28,557 bases of DNA from Bacteroidota bacterium (GTDB lineage: Bacteria > Bacteroidota > Bacteroidia > Chitinophagales > UBA8649): assembly GCA_003447535.1 (NCBI GenBank), contig DLYY01000164.1:1-28557 (forward strand). The letters are read 5' to 3'. Shown here one piece after another: positions 8,005 to 15,792 of this stretch. A program made the position numbers and the translations under genes. Under the pieces are notes generated by a model. That model did no database searches and had not been told where the DNA came from. It saw only the letters and a program-made list of their open reading frames with translations. Within the stretch, counting starts at the first letter, position 1; each line of letters opens with the position of its first letter.

Positions 8005-9261
8005 TCAAGAACTGCAGTCTGTGAGCTTAAGACGATGAATCTTGGAGGCCGATCGATCCAATATCTCGAGCTCAAAATGGTCTATCGTGAATAGTTGTCC
8101 CTGATCGGGAATATCTCCCATACCATGAAAAATATAACCAGAAATAGTCTCATAATCTCCTTTTGGAATCGCTAAGGATAGTTTTTCATTGATTAAATCA
8201 ATCTCCACAGAGCCTTCTATTGACCAAGTTCTCGGGCCTGCCGGGCTGAACGGTAGTTGAGCCTCATCATGCTCATCTTCTATCTCGCCAACCACTTCCT
8301 CCACAATATCTTCCAGGGTGACAATTCCTGCAGTTCCACCGTATTCGTCCACAACCCAGGCCATATGAAAATGACCACTCAACATATCTTCTAATAAATC
8401 CCGAGCTGATTTCGACTCCGGCGTCACATAAAGAGGACGAATCAGCGCTTCAATACTCTTAGCTGAGGATAAAACTTCAAAATGATGTACATACCCTACA
8501 ATATGATCAATATCATCGTGGTACACCACAATTCTTGAATGCATAGAATTCAAAAACTTTTGGCGAAGAACATCTTTTCCTTCTGACAAATCATGGGCAA
8601 TAATAGAAGTTCTCGGGACGAGACATTCTCTTACACGCACATCTTTTAAGATGAGGGCGTTTTTAAAAAACCCCACATTCAAATCATCTTCTCCATCTTC
8701 AGACAGGGTAGACTGTTGTCGAATAAAATTTTCTAAGTCCTCTGCTCCCGCTTCGGGTTCACTTGGGCCGTTTTCCGACCCTCCAATAAACGGTCTTATA
8801 ATCCAGCTCGAGATTTTCTTAAACACATAGGTTAATGGACCCAAAATGACCACCTGTAAGTAAAGGAGAGGGGCAAGAACATGTAATATTTTTGCTGCAA
8901 AACGACGAAAAATGAGTTTTGGAAAGAATTCTCCAAAGACCAATATAGTTGCTGTAAGAATAAGCGTCTCAAAGAGAACCTGACTTGAGTCATTGTCAAA
9001 GCCAATGTTTGCCCTTTCTAATTGTTTTGATGCAAACCACGCCAATAAGACAAGAACCACATTATTGCCGATTAGCAAAGAGGTTATCACCGAATCTCGT
9101 TGGTCATAAAATGATTGAAGCCGTGAGCGCTGACTTTTAGTTCGGGTTTCAAGGACCTGCAATTCTGTTTTGGTCGTCGCCAGAAAAGCGATTTCCATCC
9201 CACTAAACAGTGCAGAAAGCAATAAACAAAGAATGATTGCAAGGATTATCATATTAATCAA
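8005..9261 (-). CDS. CNNM/CorC-type membrane transporter (hemolysin TlyC family)
   Basis: This 418-residue integral membrane protein has the CNNM architecture: a DUF21 transmembrane domain at about 1-165 (signature LLSALFSGMEIAFLA, then LLIGNNVVLVLLAWFAS and FGEFFPKLI), a paired CBS domain at about 200-325 (VRECLVPRTSII ... MAWVVDEYGGTAGIVTLEDI) and a CorC_HlyC domain at about 340-412 (ETISGYIFHGMGDIPDQG). Relatives export or sense Mg2+ or other divalent ions. GldE of gliding motility belongs to the same family, but GldE is normally next to gldD and ssb. Neither is present here, and the neighbours (lptC, small membrane protein, PpiD-like) indicate the generic paralogue. A second ATG three codons in (9252) is equally possible. 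Confidence 0.9.
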   Translation of the reverse strand: MINMIILAIILCLLLSALFSGMEIAFLATTKTELQVLETRTKSQRSRLQSFYDQRDSVITSLLIGNNVVLVLLAWFASKQLERANIGFDNDSSQVLFETLILTATILVFGEFFPKLIFRRFAAKILHVLAPLLYLQVVILGPLTYVFKKISSWIIRPFIGGSENGPSEPEAGAEDLENFIRQQSTLSEDGEDDLNVGFFKNALILKDVRVRECLVPRTSIIAHDLSEGKDVLRQKFLNSMHSRIVVYHDDIDHIVGYVHHFEVLSSAKSIEALIRPLYVTPESKSARDLLEDMLSGHFHMAWVVDEYGGTAGIVTLEDIVEEVVGEIEDEHDEAQLPFSPAGPRTWSIEGSVEIDLINEKLSLAIPKGDYETISGYIFHGMGDIPDQGQLFTIDHFELEILDRSASKIHRLKLTDCSS

Positions 9262-9282
9262 CCAACCTAGAGTTGTTTTGCA

Positions 9283-9498
9283 CTAGGAAGTTTTTTTCTT
9301 TGAGGCCAGGGTGTCATAAAATTTTCGCTGCCTACGTATATTCCACAATACGATTCCACTTAACCCGCCGGTAATAAGTGGCATATAGACCGAAACATTA
9401 AAGGAGCCTTGCTCGTAGAAATTCCATGCAAAAACAGTTACAGAGGCAACAATTGCAGCAATCCAAAGAATTTCCAAATAAAATAAAAATCGTTTCAT
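9283..9498 (-). CDS. Small two-helix membrane protein
   Basis: A 71-residue protein starting at the ATG at 9498 (MKRFLFYLEILWIAAIVASV). It has two hydrophobic segments, about 5-26 and 36-53, joined by a short loop (YEQGSFNVS), and a basic tail (RRQRKF ... KKKTS) that should face the cytoplasm. A longer reading from 9552 would overlap lptC by 50 bases and prepend a non-hydrophobic, unlikely N-terminus, so the short start is chosen. It starts 4 bases after the lptC stop and ends 21 bases before the CNNM gene. In Bacteroidota an uncharacterised membrane protein often occupies exactly this slot. No function can be assigned. Confidence 0.75.
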   Translation of the reverse strand: MKRFLFYLEILWIAAIVASVTVFAWNFYEQGSFNVSVYMPLITGGLSGIVLWNIRRQRKFYDTLASKKKTS

Positions 9499-9502
9499 AC
9501 GC

Positions 9503-10033
9503 TTAATGCTTCCAAAGTAGCGTTTTTGATGATGTATATACAAAGGAATCAAGTAAATGTTCTCCGGGCTCTAATACAATATTTCGTTCAGATCGTGGGC
9601 TAAAGACTGCTCGTGTTGGATAAAGAGAAGACAGTGAGTCGCTAGCAAAGAAAATTTGTGCTGTTAAAAAGGAGTCTCCCTCCACATTAACGAGTAAGCA
9701 ATGACCACTTGCGTTTAGCCTTTTATTATCAAGATCTGCCCTGAGGGTGTCTGCCCACAATGTGTTGGGAGGCGAAGATCCTTCAACATAGGACATTGCC
9801 TGGCTTGAGCCTGTAAAAACCATAGACCTAGATGACGCTTCGTCTACGAGTGCTTGTTCCGAAAAAACAACCAATGCAACCGTGGTGTCTGTGTAGGTGT
9901 TAAGCCTTACGCCTATGAATTTGCTACTTCCTAGCGGATGAACTTCTTGGAATTGACTAGACTCGCCCACACCACGACAAGAGTAAATCAAGGCACAAAT
10001 CGCAATTCCAATGAACAAGCAATGTCTTATCAC
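9503..10033 (-). CDS. lptC: LPS export periplasmic protein LptC (lipoprotein form)
   Basis: LptC is the bitopic or lipid-anchored component that passes lipopolysaccharide from the LptBFG extractor to LptA. Starting at GTG 10033, two bases after the TPR gene stop, gives 176 residues. The first 20 (VIRHCLFIGIAICALIYSC) look like a lipoprotein signal with the acceptor cysteine after IYS, the form usual in Bacteroidota. The rest follows the LptC beta-jellyroll pattern: TLWADTLRADLDNKRLNASG, LLVNVEGDSFLTAQIFFASD and then LYPTRAVFSPRSER. The same frame stays open to 10204, but that extension lies inside the TPR gene and has no signal peptide. Position between the TPR and CNNM genes is conserved in flavobacteria. 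The call rests on pattern and context, because LptC sequences diverge fast. Confidence 0.78.
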   Translation of the reverse strand: MIRHCLFIGIAICALIYSCRGVGESSQFQEVHPLGSSKFIGVRLNTYTDTTVALVVFSEQALVDEASSRSMVFTGSSQAMSYVEGSSPPNTLWADTLRADLDNKRLNASGHCLLVNVEGDSFLTAQIFFASDSLSSLYPTRAVFSPRSERNIVLEPGEHLLDSFVYTSSKTLLWKH

Positions 10034-10035
10034 AG

Positions 10036-11472
10036 CTAGGGTCGAGGTCGGACAGTCACACTTCGTTGGATCCAGCAAGACACAAAATATTGACCCCCGT
10101 CTTCTGCACCGTCTCGCATAAAAATGTCTTGACTCGTAGGCAAGTATTTTGAATATTGGCTTATAAGACTCTGGGCCTCCGAATCGCCACCAGCCTTCTT
10201 CCATTCGTCAATTGCAGCCCACACTACCACTTGGCTATCCCAACCCGTCCCTTCGCCACAACGTGATCCTGAGCTAGCATATAATCTACCAATTAAAATG
10301 TGAGGTTTTGCCCAGCTGGGTCTTGAAGAAAGAGCCTTTTCTGCATATCGTCGAGCCTCAGAAAAGCTACCTGATGACTGGTACAGGCCCGCTATGGTAT
10401 AATTAATATCTGCCGAATTGCCCCCCATGGAAATTGCCTTATTGTAAAAAGTGACGGCCTCACTAAGTTGTCCCGCAGCAGCCTTAGATTGCGCAAGGTA
10501 CATGGCTATATCCATTGAGTTGGGGTCTAGTGCAAACATTCTTTCAGCAACAGCCTGCACCCCTTTGACATTCCCAGCTTGTTTATACAAGGTAAAAACA
10601 TACTGTAACGATTCCATGCTGTCAGGATAAAGGGCAAGGTCATTATCAGCCAATTTGTTTGCGATTTCCTTAAAGGAGGTGAAATTCGTTGCATTGGCCA
10701 GTTGCAAAAAGCGAACACACTTTCGTAAAACTGCAAAGTCCTCTGATGAAGCGTTATACATAGCCTCACTGCGTGTAACCAATTGTGCAGAATCCAAATA
10801 CTTATACTGCTTCATTAAACCTAGGGCCTTTTCAGCCGTTTGTGCATTGGCGTCGCTTGTATTTGCATTGCATATTTGATCTACCGCGTCATAAACCTCC
10901 CACACTGGATCACCACCTGTTCCATTTTTTTTGTCTAATGACATGCTCGTCGTTAGCCATACAAGAAGAAATTGGGGGTTCATTGCATTTCCCTTCTCGG
11001 CATAATATTGAGAAAAGAGCTCGTCTAGCTTAGATTTAGCATTCTTCCTGTAAGTATACCATTGATATACTCTGTACTCAATATATGAGTTGTCCCCAGA
11101 GCCCAAACAAGATGGCATAGCCTCAGCTAACGCTAGAATTGTATCCGCAATGCCTGTTTTTGTTACAGCATCTGAAGTGCTATTGTATCGAGACTTCATG
11201 ATATCAACTCCACCTTGTAATACACTCGGCTGAATATCTGGGGCGATATCCAAAATCGCTCTCCAAAAAGGATACGCTGAAGTATAGTCCTTGTTTTTAT
11301 AACGAGTTACAAAAAAGGCAAAGGTGTCTTGGGTAGATTGGGGGTGATCGGCATAAGCCATTCCACTGCACCTGGCACGCAAATCTTCACCTATTTTATC
11401 CACCCCGACTTGTTGGGCAAATAATCCCTGAAGGGTTAATACCATTGATAGCGCTACAATATAATTTTTCAT
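10036..11472 (-). CDS. Secreted tetratricopeptide-repeat protein
   Basis: A 478-residue exported protein. Residues 1-19 are a signal peptide (MKNYIVALSMVLTLQGLFA) and the rest is helical. Clear TPR units occupy about 310-400: MFALDPNSMDIAMYLAQSKA, LSEAVTFYNKAISMGGNSAD and FSEARRYAEKALSSRP. The final part, around IFMRDGAEDGGQYFVSCWIQ, matches a conserved tail I know from Bacteroidota TPR proteins in this gene position (family F.RG...G..Y.VGCWI...T.VR). The gene starts directly after the stop codon of the outer-membrane protein (no gap) and ends two bases before lptC. A periplasmic scaffold serving the neighbouring outer-membrane protein or LPS export is an inference from context only. Confidence 0.85.
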   Translation of the reverse strand: MKNYIVALSMVLTLQGLFAQQVGVDKIGEDLRARCSGMAYADHPQSTQDTFAFFVTRYKNKDYTSAYPFWRAILDIAPDIQPSVLQGGVDIMKSRYNSTSDAVTKTGIADTILALAEAMPSCLGSGDNSYIEYRVYQWYTYRKNAKSKLDELFSQYYAEKGNAMNPQFLLVWLTTSMSLDKKNGTGGDPVWEVYDAVDQICNANTSDANAQTAEKALGLMKQYKYLDSAQLVTRSEAMYNASSEDFAVLRKCVRFLQLANATNFTSFKEIANKLADNDLALYPDSMESLQYVFTLYKQAGNVKGVQAVAERMFALDPNSMDIAMYLAQSKAAAGQLSEAVTFYNKAISMGGNSADINYTIAGLYQSSGSFSEARRYAEKALSSRPSWAKPHILIGRLYASSGSRCGEGTGWDSQVVVWAAIDEWKKAGGDSEAQSLISQYSKYLPTSQDIFMRDGAEDGGQYFVSCWIQRSVTVRPRP

Positions 11473-12789
11473 TTAGTTAAATTTTCGTTTAACAAACCAT
11501 TTGTCGTTGAGGTTAACCCCTATGACTAAGGAAACCCAATCTTCTTGGCTTAAAAGGGTACCTCCTCCGCTTCGTCTTTCAAAAGCAGCGCTTAGATTTA
11601 GCCTCGACATAGATTTCCCCATAGGAAGACCTACTCCAAAGGCCATGCCAAAAGTATTTAAGGGGACGCCGTCTACAATTAATGGGCTTTGTTCCCAATG
11701 CCCGCCAAGTCGATATTCAATTCGTGCAAAAAAATTGCGGCTACTGTAATTGGGCGTGCCACGAAAGCCCAGAGCAGCATAATGTGTGTTTCTGTAGGTT
11801 TCTGCGCCTGGCAACCAATGGAAATATTCATTATACAACGAATACCTGTAGTCGGCATGGATCAACCACGCCCGGTGGTCTCCAACAGAAAGCCCAAACC
11901 CAACATGGTCCATTCCCTTGGGCAATTTGCCGACAGATACCTCCTCGACACTTAATGTGTCGATAGCAACTTCTTGGCCAGTAAGCACGCTGGTTAATGT
12001 AAGTTCATCTTGGCGAGTAATGTTACGATTAGCTTGAGCTGTTGCTGCCAAATTTGCCCCAAGAGTAAGCTTTGGTCGAAACCTGTCGGGCTTGCTCGCC
12101 CCAAGAGGAATAGTGTACTGCCACCCCAAGTTAAACTGAAGGGATTGGTGATTTAGTCGGGATGTCTTTCGGCTATTGCGGGCATTGAGCGAATCATCGA
12201 CAATGATTCCTTGAAAATTGGATTCTGTGCCAAATGAATATATGCATGACAGGCCAATTGAAGTTGCATTCCAACGCCAACCATTTGACCAATTCACGGC
12301 ATAAGAACTGCCGCTCCCCCGCTCATACTTTGTGTGCTCAATGTCCAAAGAATCAACTTGTTCATTAAATGCGTATTGAACTACTCCAGATGGGCTTAAA
12401 GAAAAGCTACTCCCCCAACGCTTTTTATTTTTTACACGAATGGGAATGGCAATGGCTAAGTTAGACACCCTACCCGTTGGGGATGAAAAGGTTTGATCCC
12501 CAAGATTTATTCGATAGTTATCAATTCTTGCACCCGCCTCAAAAGTGGTCCATTCCAATTCGGACAAGGCGGCGGGATTATTAAGGTTTAACATTGTGGT
12601 TGATCGGAATCCAATACCCAAACTCGAAGTCGAGGTTTGTCCGACACTTTGTGGCTTTAAATAACCGCCAAATCCAAAACGAGAATATGGAGATTGGGCA
12701 CAAATGCTTGATGAAAAAAGAATCGCACCAAATGCAAAGGCTAGAAAGCTTATTTTTTTTGATATTCTATGGGCGCTATTGCTTATCAT
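11473..12789 (-). CDS. Outer-membrane beta-barrel protein
   Basis: A 438-residue outer-membrane protein. The ATG at 12789, 4 bases after the coaX stop, gives a good signal peptide (KKISFLAFAFGAILFSSSICA) followed directly by QSPYSRFGFGGYL, a start very common in Bacteroidota barrel proteins (YSRYGxGD). The body alternates hydrophobic and polar residues with many aromatic strand ends (WSNGWRWNATSIGLSCIYSF, FFARIEYRLGGHWEQSP) and finishes WFVKRKFN, consistent with a barrel ending in a terminal strand. The region NLNNPAALSELEWTTFEAGA resembles FadL/OmpP1-type proteins. A longer start at 12816 would overlap coaX and bury the signal sequence. Its ligand is unknown. Context ties it to LptC and the TPR protein. 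Confidence 0.85.
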   Translation of the reverse strand: MISNSAHRISKKISFLAFAFGAILFSSSICAQSPYSRFGFGGYLKPQSVGQTSTSSLGIGFRSTTMLNLNNPAALSELEWTTFEAGARIDNYRINLGDQTFSSPTGRVSNLAIAIPIRVKNKKRWGSSFSLSPSGVVQYAFNEQVDSLDIEHTKYERGSGSSYAVNWSNGWRWNATSIGLSCIYSFGTESNFQGIIVDDSLNARNSRKTSRLNHQSLQFNLGWQYTIPLGASKPDRFRPKLTLGANLAATAQANRNITRQDELTLTSVLTGQEVAIDTLSVEEVSVGKLPKGMDHVGFGLSVGDHRAWLIHADYRYSLYNEYFHWLPGAETYRNTHYAALGFRGTPNYSSRNFFARIEYRLGGHWEQSPLIVDGVPLNTFGMAFGVGLPMGKSMSRLNLSAAFERRSGGGTLLSQEDWVSLVIGVNLNDKWFVKRKFN

Positions 12790-12793
12790 AATA

Positions 12794-13528
12794 TTAACCG
12801 AGTGTAAAAATGTCATTTAATCCGCGAATTACAAGGTCTTCATCTACAATTATTTCTCGTAAATCCTCCTTTGGCAAAAATCTACCAATCCATGAAGATT
12901 GACCGCCGGTTAAGAAAACACGTTCAACCCCATACTGTTCAAAGCAGATTTTTATATGGTTTATCTGTTGGCGCAAAAAGCCAGATACTATTCCAACGTC
13001 CAACGCCCGTAAGGTGTTGTTAGCCAAAAATCCATCTACGTCGGGGACGCTGTCCTCCATGTCAACCATTGGAAGATTTTCAGAAAAGTTGTGGGCAGCC
13101 CGAAGCCTCCACAAAAGGCCTAAATCTATGTTTCCCCCCATATGTTTACCCTTGGAGTCAACAATATCCGTCGTTACACAAGAACCAAAATCAATTGCCG
13201 CAAAAGAACCCCTCTTTTGAATCTTGATGTTATCATAGGACCACGCAGCCATCATAACGGCAATTCGATCTTGGCCCAATTGCTTTGGGTGGGTATACGC
13301 AAGATTCAATGGTAATCTTTTGAGCAAGTCATGGACTGATGGGCAGTCTCCAAATCGCTCTCGCTGTTTAGTAAGCGACATGCCCACATTGGATAATAGT
13401 CTTACAGAAGAAAGAAAGTCTGATGGGGCGCTTTGATGATCTGTATAGGAAAGCCGCTCAACGGACCCATTTACAAGGCGTGCTATTTTTATGGTAGAGT
13501 TTCCTATGTCTGCAAAAAGCGGGTCCAT
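12794..13528 (-). CDS. coaX: Type III pantothenate kinase
   Basis: CoaX phosphorylates pantothenate, the first step to coenzyme A. The protein has 244 residues, normal for the family. The N-terminal phosphate motif is DIGNSTIK (residues 7-14), the GxDR motif is GQDR (85-88) and the ATP-site motif is DFGSCVTTD (113-121, for the usual DxGTAxTxD). GGNIDLGLLWRLRAAHNF (131 onward) corresponds to the family GGYIxPGLxMRxxALH stretch, and LTGGQS lies near the C-terminus. Type III enzymes are feedback-insensitive and use a monovalent cation. The gene lies 9 bases after the CapA-like/SPOR gene and 4 bases before the outer-membrane protein, a linkage conserved in flavobacteria. Confidence 0.93.
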   Translation of the reverse strand: MDPLFADIGNSTIKIARLVNGSVERLSYTDHQSAPSDFLSSVRLLSNVGMSLTKQRERFGDCPSVHDLLKRLPLNLAYTHPKQLGQDRIAVMMAAWSYDNIKIQKRGSFAAIDFGSCVTTDIVDSKGKHMGGNIDLGLLWRLRAAHNFSENLPMVDMEDSVPDVDGFLANNTLRALDVGIVSGFLRQQINHIKICFEQYGVERVFLTGGQSSWIGRFLPKEDLREIIVDEDLVIRGLNDIFTLG

Positions 13529-13537
13529 ACAGTGATT

Positions 13538-14977
13538 TTATTCACGATTAGTCGCAGAAATAACAGTTGATCCTTTGATTTGTACAATTTGAGCAAATTC
13601 ATGTGACTTTGCCCTTAGCTCTTGTAATAGATTTTCTGCCTCTTCCAAAGTAAGGGTTTTGCCAAGAACATAATTAAAACGGCCATTAATCTCAAAAACC
13701 GAATATCCCCGAAGGTGCCGATAATAAGTGGTATCAATCATTATTTCTCGGGGTAACTGTAGAAACTGAACCCCGTAACCTCGTGGCGCACTATGAATTG
13801 TCGAATCAATTTCCCATCCTTTCTGAAGTCGAATAGCACTTGATGCCTCATTTCGTATGGCCAATGACTGTGGGTAGTAAAATTCCTTAATTGATAACGG
13901 TTTTGATTGTCTAAACTTGGCCATAAATGCTTTAAAGTGGGTTTCCTGGTCTTGGGATAGCTTTGTTGAATACTCAGAAACCTCCAAATCGCGGCCAAAA
14001 ACGGCCATAATCTCCATCTCCCTCTCTTCATTTTGATCGACGAGTAACGGATAAATTGGAACAAGGCCAGCGTTTTGTATCTCCTTTGTAACAGTATCTA
14101 TGGAAAACTCTACCAAAACCCCACTTCCGGTTTGAGAAACAGAAGCAGGTAGCGCTGTACCTACATCAAATAGTAAAAGCTTGGAAGAATCTTGAGTCAT
14201 GGTTTCTATACTCATGTGCTTGCCGGAGTATCCTATCACAATGTTAAATCCAGCGCGAGAAAGTGTATTCATAAGATCCCTTTGTTTGGCACTAGAAACC
14301 ACTCCATATTGTGCATTTTTCCAGGAAGGAATCGCTATCCAGCAATCAATACTATCTCTATTTTCTGAATAAAATGTAGCAAACCGGTCCATATCAAAAC
14401 CAGATATTCCGAACTGGCCATTATGGTCCTGAAAAGGATATACAAAGGAAAAAAGGGCGAGTCGAAGTCCCTTGATCTCTTTGATCACACAATGTGGGCC
14501 TTTGGTTTGACCCCCGCCAAGTAGTCCGATTGGAACTATGCCTTCTTGCCGAAGAATGTCTGTCCGGCGAATTACAGAATTTGGTTTTGCCCTTAAGGTT
14601 GTCAAATTCGAAAGACATGTGTGGGTAATGCCCAGGCTGCTTATTGATTTAAACCAGTCTTCTGGGACACTATACAATGGAGCATTACCAAAAGGAGATT
14701 CTCCAATAGAGGCCAACATGGGGGCAATAACAAGGTCCGCCGTTTGTAGGGTCGCTCTTAAACTCCCGTATTGCTGGTCGACCTTGTTATACCAGTAACT
14801 AAATGGTTGGTTTGTTCTTGAGACATTTGTAGGAAGAATTGTAGGTAATACAATACACCGTACAACTCCATTTTGCGTCAAATTGTATGTTGAAACTAGG
14901 CCGCTTGTGCTTGATTGGCCCGTGATGCCACCAAAGGTCAGAATAAACAAAATCAGAATACTTGTGAATCGAATCAT
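13538..14977 (-). CDS. Exported CapA-like (PGA_cap fold) protein with degenerate metal site and C-terminal SPOR domain
   Basis: From the ATG at 14977 the protein has 479 residues. Residues 1-21 are a signal peptide (ILILFILTFGGITG). Residues about 38-310 follow the order of CapA/PGA_cap metallophosphatase-like proteins: ADLVIAPML (80-88, family ADLVIGNLE), ITHTCLSNLTTL (117-128, family ...LANNH), GLRLALFSFVYPF (170-182), IPSWKNAQYG (216-225, family HWGxEY), QRDLMNTLSRAGFNIVIGYSGK (232-253, family AxLVIGxHPH) and LLLFDVGTALPAS (267-279, family YSLGNF). The metal-ligand residues D, N and H of those motifs are absent. Residues about 400-467 form a SPOR domain (YGVQFLQ ... YSVFEINGRFNYVLGKTLTL), which in other proteins binds glycan strands stripped of stem peptides. 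An earlier start at 14998 is less likely. It is divergent from the TauE gene by 43 bases. Confidence 0.72.
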   Translation of the reverse strand: MIRFTSILILFILTFGGITGQSSTSGLVSTYNLTQNGVVRCIVLPTILPTNVSRTNQPFSYWYNKVDQQYGSLRATLQTADLVIAPMLASIGESPFGNAPLYSVPEDWFKSISSLGITHTCLSNLTTLRAKPNSVIRRTDILRQEGIVPIGLLGGGQTKGPHCVIKEIKGLRLALFSFVYPFQDHNGQFGISGFDMDRFATFYSENRDSIDCWIAIPSWKNAQYGVVSSAKQRDLMNTLSRAGFNIVIGYSGKHMSIETMTQDSSKLLLFDVGTALPASVSQTGSGVLVEFSIDTVTKEIQNAGLVPIYPLLVDQNEEREMEIMAVFGRDLEVSEYSTKLSQDQETHFKAFMAKFRQSKPLSIKEFYYPQSLAIRNEASSAIRLQKGWEIDSTIHSAPRGYGVQFLQLPREIMIDTTYYRHLRGYSVFEINGRFNYVLGKTLTLEEAENLLQELRAKSHEFAQIVQIKGSTVISATNRE

Positions 14978-15020
14978 GGCTAGACCGTAAAGATGCAACT
15001 TTGACCCTTACCTTTAAAGC

Positions 15021-15764
15021 GTGGAATACACCGCATTTGAAATTTTAGGCGTCTTTGCTATTACCTTCTTTGCTGGGGTGATCAATGTAATGGCGGGTGG
15101 GGGCTCATTATTTGTCCTTCCCTTTTTAATCGACGGACTAGGTGTTCACCATTTGGTGGCTAACTGTACAAATCGCGTAGCCATTTTGGCCCAATGTTCT
15201 ACAGCAAGCTACGAGTTTAAGCGACGTGGGGTAGAGTGGCCAAAACCAACCTTTCAATGGGTTGTTTTGTCTATTGGGGGAGCTATTATTGGCGCCGTCC
15301 TCACCCTCTATATCGATAAAAGTTCGTTCATGCGGCTTTTAGGTATTGTCATGATTCTAGCTGCAGGACTCACTGTTTTTCCCATGGCCAATACTTTCTC
15401 GATGGACAAAAACAAACAGTACCTGCTGCCCATTTGTATGTTTTTTATCGGTGTTTATGGAGGGTTAATCCAGGCAGGAACCGGGCTGCTTATGTTAACT
15501 ATATATCAAAGCTTCTATTCGCGAGATTTGGTTCAAGCCAATGCCGTAAAAGTCTTGCTAGTCTCAGCATACACTTCCGTTGTCTTAGTAATCTTCATTT
15601 ATCAAGGCCTTGTTGATTGGCGCCTTGCTGGGATTCTAATTGTAGGCAATGTTTTGGGAAGTTTTGTAGGGAGCCACCTAGCGATTACAAAGGGAAGCGC
15701 CTTTCTAAGAAAAATGTTAGTATTTGCCTTTATTGCCATGGCAATAAAACTACTTTTCTTCTAG
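15021..15764 (+). CDS. TauE/SafE family permease
   Basis: A 247-residue integral membrane protein of the TauE/SafE (DUF81) family, whose members move anionic organic or sulfur compounds such as sulfite, taurine breakdown products or sulfonates. The N-terminal signature is FFAGVINVMAGGGSLFVLPFLI, followed by HHLVANCTNRVAILAQCSTA, both typical of the first repeat. A second repeat is seen at GVYGGLIQAGTGLLMLTIYQ. About eight membrane segments can be drawn. The start is GTG, because an in-frame TAA lies two codons upstream and the next methionine is inside helix 1. It may share transcription with murF-alr, which begins 28 bases downstream. The substrate cannot be read from the sequence. Confidence 0.9.
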   Translation: MEYTAFEILGVFAITFFAGVINVMAGGGSLFVLPFLIDGLGVHHLVANCTNRVAILAQCSTASYEFKRRGVEWPKPTFQWVVLSIGGAIIGAVLTLYIDKSSFMRLLGIVMILAAGLTVFPMANTFSMDKNKQYLLPICMFFIGVYGGLIQAGTGLLMLTIYQSFYSRDLVQANAVKVLLVSAYTSVVLVIFIYQGLVDWRLAGILIVGNVLGSFVGSHLAITKGSAFLRKMLVFAFIAMAIKLLFF

Positions 15765-15792
15765 TTTTTGAATCATAGTACATTAGTATCCT

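Noticed and set aside
8005..9261. Calling the CNNM protein GldE
   Set aside because: The family fits, but GldE is normally adjacent to gldD and ssb. The lptC/PpiD context marks the general paralogue.
10034..10204. Long N-terminal extension of the lptC frame
   Set aside because: It lies inside the TPR gene, lacks a signal peptide and would hide the lipoprotein signal that begins at GTG 10033.
11682..11966. Two overlapping plus-strand frames of about 90 codons
   Set aside because: Both are antisense to the outer-membrane protein gene and show no protein-like pattern.
14978..15020. Divergent promoter pair between the CapA-like and TauE genes
   Set aside because: Only CAACTTTG (one mismatch) was found on the plus strand, without a -33 element, and nothing on the minus strand.
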